Source: Diphasiastrum complanatum (lineage: Eukaryota; Streptophyta; Lycopodiopsida; Lycopodiales; Lycopodiaceae). From it: DNA of 64,000 nucleotides. The stretch is taken from positions 5,277,053-5,341,052 of the forward strand of contig CM055109.1 in NCBI GenBank assembly GCA_029204225.1, written 5' to 3'. Below are positions 49,249-58,804 of this stretch, piece by piece. Position numbers and translations under genes: made by a program. The number at the start of each line of letters is the position of its first letter. Positions within the stretch are counted from its first letter, which is position 1. The notes below the pieces were generated by a model. It saw nothing but the letters and a program-made list of their open reading frames with translations. It made no database searches and was not told the DNA's origin.

Positions 49249-49675
49249 TGTTAGAAAATAATGTTATTTGAACCCAAATGTTTATGGGCCATGCATGTGA
49301 GCTATATTTAGCAGCCTATCTTATTTACATTAGCTATAGTTGATTGTCGCATGTAGAAGGCCGCTACAAGTCAATTTTAAAATTTATGTTTTTGACTTAG
49401 TAATAGATTGGAAAATTACCAAGTATACAAATTATATTTAGATCGACCTTTTTGCTTTTAGCTTATAGATTTATGTATTTAGCTTTTGCTAAGGCTGCTA
49501 AAAAGCTATATAAGAAGGACTGGAGCCCCACCTGCTTCATTCCACTATAGTGAGTTCTTCAAACTTATGATAAATCTAAGATATGTTTCTATAGCTCAAT
49601 CATCTTGGTGTGTGTGAGTACTAAACTAATAAGATTAGTCTAGTCCTATCTTGAATTAATCTTATAATTCTAACA
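49249..49675 (+). repeat. Candidate solo LTR (427 bp)
   Basis: Bounded by perfect 8-base inverted ends, TGTTAGAA and TTCTAACA. It contains a TATA box (GCTATATAAGAAGG near 49505) followed by a short transcript-start-like region, as expected of an LTR. The purine run AGGGAAAG precedes the left end. The five bases on each side (GAAAG, TTTAC) do not match, so no target-site duplication is visible. No gag or pol is attached. Strand assigned from the TATA box. Confidence 0.6.
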
Positions 49676-52040
49676 TTTACCACAAGGATTACTATAGAAT
49701 TATTAGCTATAGATGCCCTTTATGTTGAGTCAAATGGAAGAGGATGAAGTTGCAAGGCAACTTTGAAACTATTTTCATGTAGAAAAAATCTCACCTAGTA
49801 AATTCTGAGGTGGAATGTGCATCCTAGGTCAACAATGGACTATTTCATGTTGATGTAAAGTGGTTCATCAAAATCAATCTACGACTAGGTTTCATCAAAT
49901 AGGCATATGGAGAAGAAGATGTTCATAAAGTTATTTAAAAAAAAGCAAAAAAGCTGTTCAGGCTTTGACAAGTATGGGAAATATACTTGTTACAAGTGTT
50001 TTGAAGATGCGAACTATTGATATCTAGGGAACTTTGTGATAGGACCATCACAAAAGTTAAATACGTTTGAAGACTATGTGAAGTTGGCAATATTACTAAC
50101 TAGCCTCTTTAAAGGAGTGAAGAAAGTCGATAGAAAGATCAAACTGGTGTTATTTTAAAAAGATTAAGTACTAAATTTGGAAGTTGTCTATACTCTATAG
50201 GAGCATTCTTGCTCCATGATGCTACGATTGTGACGTTTGAAAGTAGGAAGCTTAAAAAGACATTTCAAACTTAGAGTCTATTGAGGCAATCGGTTTTTTC
50301 TAATGCTACTAACCTAAAGGTCAAAGCATCCTAAGTTGAATAACCACAAACTAAGAAAGTCAATCAACTACTAGGAGATATGTTACAGGCACATAAACTC
50401 CTTGGAAGTAATCTAGCTAACAATTTTATCTACCTTTGGCATCCTTGAAGTGATTTGTACTTGATACATGCATTGGTGCAAAACAAGTAAGCTAAAGTTT
50501 AAACTTAAGGTTTGGAAAAATGGATCCCACATATCGAGCCTTTATAAACATGTGTCATGTATTAGAGTGTACGATTGGTGCTTGTCAACTACCTTTGGAA
50601 GACGTGCATGAAAAGATTCTACTAGAAACCTACATGTACGTACAAGAGTAGAAAAACTCTAGTTCCATTTGTCATGGTATGTGTGCAGGTAGGCTGGTCA
50701 CTATTAGAACCAATAATAGACAAAGGATGATGATGATGACATACAAAACTACACTCTCTCAAATTTTTTATTGTAGTTTGAAGGATATTTACACAAAGAG
50801 ATTCTACTAGGAATATATGATATGTACTTGACTAGAAAAACGCACGTTCCATCTATTTAGCCATGGTGGATCTATGCATGATTTCAATTCAAGTTTCTCA
50901 TCTTCTATTGAACTCGTAAGGATCAAAGATTGAAATATTTTCTCTAGCCCCCTTTACAAAAGTTGTGCTAGACAAAAACAAATGTCAGTTGTCTCCTCCC
51001 CCAATGCTTGGATGGAGTGGAGAATACTAGAGATAGGGATAGATGAGAGACGATGTTGGTGATAAGGGGAACTAGAACCTTGAGAGTAGCTTGAAGTAGA
51101 TTGGAAAAGATTTGCAAGATATAGTAAATGGCAAACGGTGGTTGTTGGTGGTATAATAGCTCTATAGAAGAGGGTCCAATATTTTATTGTGTGTAATTTG
51201 AATCCAATTTCAAGACCTTGGAAAAGGAAGATCGAAATGATACAATGTGGATGACTATGGTTCACAGAAGTTTGTCTCCTAGACCATTTCAATTTAAGGA
51301 AATGAGAATGTTACGTTCCTAATGGACAACCACATTAGCCCTTGATTTGGGTCAATGCCCATGCTAGCAAGGATGGGACTTTAGTTCACCTACCTTTGAA
51401 GGTAAGTGCCTGTAATGTCCACCACTCAAGGCTTGAGAGAGGATTCAATCTTGGAAAAGCACTTTTGAAAGGATTTTGAACTCTAGTGTAGGTCTAGAGC
51501 TGAATTGCTATGCGAAATCATCCTCACAAGTGAGCATTCAATGGTATGCAACACAACTGTTTATTCATGGGTTCAAGCTCGGAGATGGCTAAAGTTCCAG
51601 GATAGGGGTTAAAGCTCTTGGATGGAGCTTACAATTTGGTGGTGAGTCTACTAGCAACTACCCAGAATTATGAATCATGCGACTTGCACAAGAACAAAGG
51701 TGCTTGGCAACTAGGTAAGCTTTGGATCTTGCTTTCGAAATGTTTCACGCCTAAGAGTTATTGTGTACTTAGACCTCTACATGACATATAGACATGTTCG
51801 GAGGTTGAAAATGTTCTAGATGCCACAGCGAAGATGTGTATTAAAGGTCTTCTTCTTCCATGATCTTCCTTATCTAGAGCCATGAATCAATACTAACCAA
51901 ACACAAGACTCCAAGGAGTCATCAAACCAATCTCATTCTCCAAATGACTACATTTGCAAGAGCTAAGAGAGCAAGTTTCAAATATATTTTGACCTAAAGT
52001 ACCATGTGTACAAAAAAAAGAAGATGCTTGAGAAAAACAC
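49676..52040. other. Gene-poor stretch with a worn duplication
   Basis: No gene recognised. The phrase AGATTCTACTAG, a TACATGTACGTAC-like word and AGAAAAAC..A.GTTCCAT recur in order near 50617 and 50799, a diverged duplication about 180 bases apart. A 112-codon minus frame (51292-50954) is Ser/His-rich with no domain. Confidence 0.35.
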
Positions 52041-52882
52041 CTGTTCAATGTCAAAGCATGTAAGTTTCTCCACAATGCAATCTGCTTCATGCATCGTTAG
52101 CAGCACCTAGTCGAGAAAGTGAAATGACTTAGCAAATATTAAAGCTTACAAGGATGATAATTATGTCTTATGCAGGTCCAAAAAAAGTGCATAAAATTTG
52201 TAATGAATTTGTCTCAATGCTTTTGTGAATACTTTATATAAGTCTTTGACCATAATAAGAGTGTAACTAGATGCATTTGTAGCGTTATAGCACCTATAGT
52301 ACTGCAAGATTTTCATACTCAATTTGTTGTTTTATCAAAAAGTGGAATATATCTGAAACCATCTTAATCATTATGCAGATTGAAAAGCTTATATATGTAT
52401 AATACGAAAGCTTACCCCATCTTCAGGCTTCAAGAAAGCTGGTTTTGCACTTGCTTCTATAGCAATCTCCATGTTGTCTAAGTGATGCGAGGAAAGGGTG
52501 AGGACCCCCACCTTTGTCTACTTGTTATGGAGAACTGAGAGAGGCCAACAAAGTAGTCAGCCATTGATTGATTCAGCTCCTAAACATTTGGCACATTCTA
52601 TAAATTTAAAATCAACCAAAGACATATGATAGCTCTTAGCCCTACCACTCTCAAGGTCGAACTCCACAAAGATTCCAGGTAGGAGTGCTAAATGGGATTT
52701 ATTCCAACTTGTAGCAGCCTGTGTGCATTGACGTTCATACCCTTCATGAGCCAGTTAAGACAACTTCTATAATAAGGGACTAGTAACTGATTTATCACTG
52801 AAAGATTGAAGACTTCCGAATCCGGTGGTTGCTCCTGCTGTAACAGACCCTGAGTACACAGTCAGAACGTCAAAGCCTTCCA
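52041..52882 (-). pseudogene. Two-exon remnant of an unrecognised host-like gene
   Basis: On the minus strand, exon A (about 52882-52416) and exon B (52106-52041) can be joined in phase 0. Exon A ends GAAGATGGG before GTAAGC, and exon B follows CTTTCTCGACTAG, both good plant splice sites. Exon B ends GAACAG before GTGTTT. Protein segments include GFDVLTVYSGSVTAGATTGF, LPGIFVEFDLESGRAKSYH, VGVLTLSSHHLDNMEIAIEA and, in exon B, LTMHEADCIVEKLTCFDIEQ. Exon A has four in-frame stops; each differs by one transition from Gln (CAG/CAA) or Trp (TGG), suggesting cytosine-deamination decay of a once intact exon. No retroelement motif is present. I cannot name the family. Further exons may lie either side (for example, a frame near 53500-53450 with YDPVKVDGMEEHLAVLPS). 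Confidence 0.5.
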
Positions 52883-55343
52883 CTATGTGATAATTGATCA
52901 TGCATCAGGCAATAAATAATAGCCAATAATTATCATATAAGTCAGCATCCATTAATGTAGCAATCTTTCAACAACAGAATGGCTAACACAAAGTGACTAA
53001 TCACTTATGCAATGTGGTCAGCACCTTCCTGCGATAAACATACAACTTTTGTAAGGATCTCTCCTAAAGTGTCTAAAATTTGAATACACATTAAATCTAG
53101 CCATTTCTCGATGGCTCACAATACAAGATTGAATTAACTAACATTGTCTCCTTTTACCAGCAAATTCAACAGAAGTTATAGAGCATGCAAGCTTCAAAAC
53201 GTAGTCAGAAATCTACACTGAACTGCAAACTTAAAATATCTTTGTTAACTGATTTCCTGTAATATGCTTTTCATGGAATCCAAATTAGCAAGTAATTGGT
53301 GAAATTCAACTTTCCAAATGCACAATATGGCATTGAAATTTGTCTATGTAAATGTCAAATAACACTGCTAAGATTAAATCTTAGAATGTGACCCCATCAA
53401 AGTAAGATCAAGAAGCTTTCCTAAGCTTAATAGTGGTAACTTGAAGGCAGTTCGCCTAGTTTAACTTGAAGGCAATACTGCCAAATGCTCCTCCATTCCA
53501 TCAACCTTCACAGGGTCATAAAAAAATATCATAGATGAAAAAGAGACTCTGACTTGATGAGTTTTCATTATTTAGTGTAGGGACATAGCAGCATTAAGGA
53601 GAAATCACTTTTTCAATAAAGAGCTCTCGACACTGCACTCAGTGCCTTTTGAGTGAGTCAAAAACTCAAAACTACCTCGATTGCAGAATATCAAGTAGGA
53701 AGAAATCTAAGAAGTTTGAGTTTTTAGATTTCCTGTATTCAAATTCCAAAGGACCAATCAAGATTCCAAGGAGCTGCTACAATCAAAATCAGCATAATTA
53801 TGTAGAGATAAAGATAATAAAAATAACCATTGCACATCCACAATGCATCAATAATTTTTTAACTAAAGAAGTGAGAAAGCAAACAGCAAATCATCTCATA
53901 TTTTTCAGATAGGATTGTAGCAAAGATGAAACCTCGTCAGCAAAACATTCTATTCTATTTATAAAGCCATGATCCACATTTTTCACTAGATGCTAATTTG
54001 CAAAGTCACAACCACTGATTCCTACCTTACAATTTATATTGCATATATAACCTTAAAGACCTAATCCTTGCTACAACGCATGATACATTTGAGCACATAG
54101 AGTTCAAGTAAATGTTTTCAAATATCCTAAGAGCTTCAAGGATATTGTAAGCTCACAGCCTAATTGCCCAACCAATCCGATTTATCTATGAAAGATTTAA
54201 CATGATCATGACACAACCACATTCGCTCATGCCATTACCACAAGCATACCAATAAGTGCCAAATTTTGGCTTTAAGTGACAGGGTGTAAGAAGACTATGT
54301 TGCAAGCTACAAAATGAAGCTAACACTGTCTTCATTTTTATTGGAAAATTAAAACAGATTCTATGCATTCAATAGTCATCTAGATCCATGTGCTACAAAG
54401 AAAACCAAAACAGCAAGATTTGGTGGCAAATTGCATTGCTTCAAAAATCAAGAGTAACAGGCAAAAAATCAAAACAGCAAGACTCGGTGGCACCAAGTGC
54501 GGATTGCTTACCATTCTAACACATCCTTTGACTCACCTAAAAATAAAACACAAGGGTACTAGCCATTTGCAGAGACCAGAATACCAGGCCGGTGTAAAGG
54601 GATTGCTTGCCAACTAGCCAACCGGCTGACCTTAAGCTCTCCCAACTTAACCTAGCTTTGTGTTGTACTCATCATCAAAAAAAGCATCAATATTTGCCAA
54701 ATTCCTCTCATAAGTTCTCGCATAAGGGTCTCAGATTACTCACCCTTTTTTATGCCTAAGCTCATCCTATTTCTAGCCATCACTCAGATAGCACGAAAAA
54801 AAAGGATTCAATTATAATGTGCTTTCATCGCTGATCAACTTGTAATGCTTTCTTTGCCCTTGTGCATTTCTCACAAACTTTTCTTTGCCACTCTTCATCT
54901 ACTTTATATAACCAATCTGCATGTGATCCCTAGCTTAGTTGGATAACTTCCAAAGACTTTCGCCGTGCAAAGCTCAATGAATCTTAGAGTTTATATAACT
55001 ACCTTACTAAGTGAATACTAAATTCAAAAAGGTTGTTGGCTTGCAAAGAGTTGTTTAACAGGATCTCAAGATAGATAGCAAGAATTCAATCTATTGTTTC
55101 CTCTACCAGAATCAGAATTGAATTCATGCAATTGATCGATGAACCAGAAGACCTAATGCATTTTCAAGTTTTGAAAACAATCACTCTTTCTTTTGGAACT
55201 TTTCACAACTTTGCTACAAAATCAAAGAATTTAGTTACATCGTATTTTCAAGAAGTCCACGAAAGAGATCCAACTTGCAAGCTCAAAAATGTCAACCTTT
55301 ACCACTAATAGACCAAAACTCCTGGTTCACGACAACCTCCCAG
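52883..55343. other. Possible intronic or upstream sequence of the exon remnant
   Basis: No complete gene. A short minus-strand coding-like segment lies near 53510-53450. A nine-base word TTGAAGGCA repeats at about 53440 and 53466. Plus-strand frames at 53649-53912 and 54390-54617 show no domain. Confidence 0.3.
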
Positions 55344-55375
55344 CAAGTGTGCTGTTGCTAATGGCAGCACACTTG
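55344..55375. repeat. Small perfect hairpin
   Basis: CAAGTGTGCTG (55344-55354) and CAGCACACTTG (55365-55375) are perfect inverted copies around a 10-base loop. There is no T-run or flanking gene to make it a terminator. Confidence 0.8.
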
Positions 55376-55876
55376 AAGCCCAATTTCAGTATCAGAGTGA
55401 GGTTCGTACATCAGGATGATGTGCGGAGTAATCTGGGAGACTTTCAGGATTGACAAAGCTAGAACACCATGGGAAAAGAATCAAAAGCCGACAAATTCAT
55501 CAATTATTTGTTGTGATTTAGCCAGGAAAGTAAATAACCAATTTGCAATTGCATGTATCAACTTTCTTATGAATTTGAGTGGAATTGTGGTGGAAACTAA
55601 TTGAATGAATAGTGGCGCTCAATTTCGATTCTTCTTGAGACAAATTCATGTTTGGACCATCTTCTTCTGGTGATTAGAATCATTTTCGTTGGATTGTGTC
55701 AATTCTAGTTACACATATGACGAGTGTAGATGCAAAGATATATTTTCTAGGCATGCAAGCTTAGTAGTATCATAGTTGGAAGTATTGGCATGCGTTTGAG
55801 TTGTTTCTATAGTTTCCTTCCGAAATAACTTGCGAATAGACATGATTGCCTTAACCACTTATGATGTTAGAAGTTG
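55376..55876. other. Sequence without a recognised gene
   Basis: A 62-codon open frame (55416-55604, +) has no recognisable domain. Confidence 0.35.
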
Positions 55877-56431
55877 TTAATCAACTGGATTGGAGACCCA
55901 TGCATGTTGCATTCTGAATCCTGATTCTGAAGCAGTTGATTGCCAACTAATTCCACTTACAATGAGTTGTCAATTAACTCAAAGTTTTACTTGAGTTCCT
56001 TAATGAATACCATGGTAAAGCTAGGGTTTTGTGAATTACAGCTTTTTGGTCCTGTGCTTAGACAATGACTTCTTGTCGTCAAAGTGGTGGTTGATCGAAC
56101 AGTAATTCTGAGTTAAGTAACCATTGATCTGCCAAGCAAATGTGTTTGGGGAAATCTGCGATATTTTGTACTTGATTCACATCGTTGTGATCTAAACACG
56201 AAAGATAATTGAGCTAGGCTGATGTCGCATTTTCCTACATATCTACTTATTGCTGTCAGAATCGATTAAAGATAGGAATCACCGTAGTCATTCATCTATC
56301 TGGAATCAGTGATTACGATTGAAATAGCTATAGTAATTAGCTATGAAAACTGTTGAATCTTCAGCCAAGATAGGCGCTGATCCTTTAATTTCCTTGAGCT
56401 TTGATTCAAAAGGAACAGAAAAACATACGTT

Positions 56432-56578
56432 ATGCAAAGGATCTGTTACCTGTTTGTAGCACTTGGTTGTAGCTTCTTTGCTCCTTCAGCAGCGTGGTCG
56501 ATTAGGGTGAGAGAGTTAGCGTGTAACCAACTGACTAGTGTCCAAGGACACCGGTCCGGTGTTGAGGAGATTAATTAA
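56432..56578 (+). CDS. Short signal-peptide-like ORF, left arm
   Basis: A 48-codon frame from ATG 56432. It opens with a hydrophobic stretch (YLFVALGCSFFAPSAA) typical of a secretory signal peptide, then a short polar part ending VEEIN. It points toward the spacer. Its mirror copy in the right arm (57056-56850, minus) is longer because the stop TAA here is CAA there. It could be the first exon of a host gene captured in the duplication. Not recognised; may be non-coding. Confidence 0.25.
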   Translation: MQRICYLFVALGCSFFAPSAAWSIRVRELACNQLTSVQGHRSGVEEIN

Positions 56579-56849
56579 AATAAATCATCCCACATTAGAT
56601 GTGAGTCTTGAGATTTTTCATCATCCATTGTTAGACGATTCTACATCGTTGGATGAAGCGTGCTTGCACACTAAATGGCGATTAGTAATCATCCATGTGA
56701 TTTTCCAAGGTCTAAACAAGCTAACTGCTTGGCAAATGTCACAGCACCTATGGTTGTCCAACAGTGCTATTTGTTAAATCTATGACGTAGCTATGATACT
56801 TCATAAGAGGCGGTGGGGGTGCAAGCACGCTTCATCCAACGATGTAGAA

Positions 56850-57056
56850 TCATCTAACAATGGATGATGAAAAATTCCAAGACTCACATCTGATGTGGGA
56901 TGATTTATTTTGATTAATCTCCTCAACACCGGACCGGTGTCCTTGCACACTAGTCAGTTGGTTACACGCTAACTCTCTCACCCTAATCGTCAACGCTGCT
57001 GAAGGAGCAAAGAAGCTACAACCAAGTGCTACAAACAGGTAACAGATCCTTCGCAT
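56850..57056 (-). CDS. Short signal-peptide-like ORF, right arm
   Basis: The 68-codon mirror copy of the left-arm frame. The two are nearly identical for 48 codons (differences at residue 2, near the end of the hydrophobic segment, and at the stop). It reads on into arm sequence (NKSSHIRCESWNF). The presence of the frame in both arms follows from the inverted duplication and is not itself evidence of selection. Confidence 0.25.
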   Translation of the reverse strand: MRRICYLFVALGCSFFAPSAALTIRVRELACNQLTSVQGHRSGVEEINQNKSSHIRCESWNFSSSIVR

Positions 57057-57551
57057 AACGTATGGTTTTCTGTTCCTTTTGAATCAAAGCTCAAGAAAAT
57101 TAGAGGATCAGCGCCTATCTTGGCTGAAGATTCAAGAGCTTTCATAGCTAATTACTATAGCTATTTCAATCGTAATCACTGATTCCAGATAGATGAATGA
57201 CTACGGTGATTCCTATCTTTAATCGATTCTGACAGCAATAGGTAGATATGTAGGAAAATGCGACATTAGCCTAGCTCAATTATCTTTCGTGTCTAGATCA
57301 CAACGATGTGAATCAAGTCCAAAATATCGCAGATTCCCCAAACACATTTGCTTGGCAGATCAATGGACCTTAGCTTTACCATGGTATTCATTAAGGAACT
57401 CAAGTAAAACTTTTGAACTCAGAGTTAATTGACAACTCATTGTAAGTGGAATCAGTTGGCAATCAACTGCTTCAGAATCAGGATTCAGAATGCAACATGC
57501 ATGGGTCTCCAATCCAGCTGATTAAAAAGGTGGAATAATGTTGGCAGTAGG

Positions 57552-57909
57552 TGTTACGAGCTCGTAACCAGTGCCAAACCCTAGAGAACACAGATAGGTC
57601 AGATACCACAGTCAGGGTCGTGTCCAGCGTACATGACCAACAGGGCAAGACAGTGTGAGTAGTGTGCCCCAGCACGGTCCATAGCCATGGCGGGCCTAAC
57701 ACACCCTAGGGACCCTGTCAGCAGGATAGGGCCCCCAGTTGGGTCCCGACGTGCAGTCGGCCACGTCAGTGCCACGTGGCCGACACTTGGCAGTAGCATG
57801 CTACCAGTCCTCACACTGGGCTAGGAGGGGCTTACTCTATATCAGGGAGTAGGCAAGGTTGGGTGGATCAATTAGTGTTTGCCCTACTGTGGTGTTAGGA
57901 TCTATTACA
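57552..57909 (+). repeat. Chromovirus 5' LTR (358 bp)
   Basis: Starts TGTTACGAGCTCGTAAC and ends TCTATTACA, one base before the primer site. The first 248 bases are identical to 63604-63851, so the insertion is young. It has a weak TATA-like CTCTATATCAGG near 57834. GC content is well above the surroundings. The extreme 5' end holds a 16-base perfect palindrome (57553-57568). Confidence 0.95.
57756..57784. promoter_or_regulatory. G-box inverted repeat in the chromovirus LTR
   Basis: GTCGGCCACGT and ACGTGGCCGAC are perfect 11-base inverted copies around CAGTGCC. The right copy overlaps CACGTGGC, an ABRE/G-box core recognised by plant bZIP factors. An identical copy lies in the 3' LTR (63808-63836). 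Regulatory role is inferred. Confidence 0.6.
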
Positions 57910-57910
57910 C

Positions 57911-57923
57911 TGGTATCAGAGCC
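57911..57923 (+). promoter_or_regulatory. Primer-binding site, initiator tRNA-Met
   Basis: TGGTATCAGAGCC, one base after the LTR end, matches the complement of the plant initiator tRNA-Met 3' end. Confidence 0.95.
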
Positions 57924-58804
57924 ATCTCCATCCTAGGGAGTTCAGGAGCAACAGTAGAGAAAGCTATCAGAAGATAGGAAAGATCTGGGAGATTCTCAGA
58001 AAAGAATAGAGGAGGAAAATCGCTGTAGGATCAGCTTTCTAATCCTCCAATTTGCTGGATTTCTCAGTAGTTTGGAAGCATATCTTTTACAATAGCTTCA
58101 GCGCTGAAAAATCAGTTTCCCTCTCTGATTTTCGAGTGTAGATCACTATGATCTGAGCGGAAATTCAAGAGGAAGGGAAGAGCAGGTCCATCGCTGTATA
58201 GTCAGCCCTCAAATCTGAGTTTCGTATGAAGTTCTGAGTAGATTAGAAGGAGTTCTGATCTGAAATATTGTAGCAGGGCCAGCGCTGGACAGTAGGGTAG
58301 AAATCTCAGAATTTAACCCTGTTTTTCAGAAGTTTTTCAGGAGTCTGAGTTTCAGACTTGCTTGCTACAGACCAGCGACCTACAGGCTGAGAGTAAATCA
58401 GAGAATCAAGGTGATTTCAGAGCTGTAAATTGGACAAATCGGGCCAGACAGGTTGCTGACCAACCAGCGAGGGCAGGGACTTCAAAAATTCCGGATTTCT
58501 TTTTGTAAACTTCCGGTTTTTACTCGGTTTATTGGAGCCCCACACCTCAAATCAGATCAGTCAGCTACTCAACTCAAGAACCGGGAAATTTGGCACCGTT
58601 TTGAAGCTTCAAACTGGCATTTTCCGGGACAGCAGGTCTGAAATCTTGGGGAAAAGAGCTGAAAGGGTTCCTCTTCATAATCTCTTTGGAAGTACAGTCC
58701 TCAGAAACAGCTAAGTCATCTTTCCTTTCCCTTGTACAGTTGTGAATTAGTCTTTTAGACTTTTTTCCTTCAGAAGTTAAGGTAGCTCTCTTTCAGTTTC
58801 GAAG
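57924..58804 (+). other. Chromovirus leader
   Basis: An 881-base untranslated leader. A motif of the form (C)ATCGCTGTA..TCAG or CAGCGCTG.A..AGT recurs near 58020, 58099, 58190, 58269 and 58371, each within sequence rich in TCTGAG/CTCAG words. This suggests old internal duplication with a period near 80-100. Short frames (for example 58453-58641) have no domain. Confidence 0.6.

Larger units (their letters stand above)
55877..57525. repeat. Large inverted repeat (arms 793 and 707 bp, 149-bp spacer)
   Basis: The left arm 55877-56669 is the reverse complement of the right arm 56819-57525. By eye they agree at about 96-97% of aligned positions, with differences mostly transitions. The length difference is explained mainly by about 92 bases present only in the left arm (around 56031-56122) and an 8-base insertion in the right arm. 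The spacer 56670-56818 is unrelated to the arms. Outer ends read TTAATCAACTGG and CCAGCTGATTAA. No target-site duplication or transposon terminal motif was found. A transcript across it would fold into a very long double-stranded stem. The chromovirus LTR starts 27 bases beyond the right arm. Confidence 0.95.

Noticed and set aside
51309-51330. TGTTACGTTCC as the start of a gypsy LTR
   Set aside because: The preceding AGGAAATGAGAA resembles a purine tract, but no matching LTR end or internal region could be found.
55398-55412. TATCAGAGTGAGG as a copia primer-binding site
   Set aside because: Only a partial match, with no LTR end before it and no gag after it.
57478-57814. Minus-strand ORFs in the chromovirus LTR (repeated at 63569-63965)
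   Set aside because: They appear in both LTRs because the LTRs are identical; no coding evidence.
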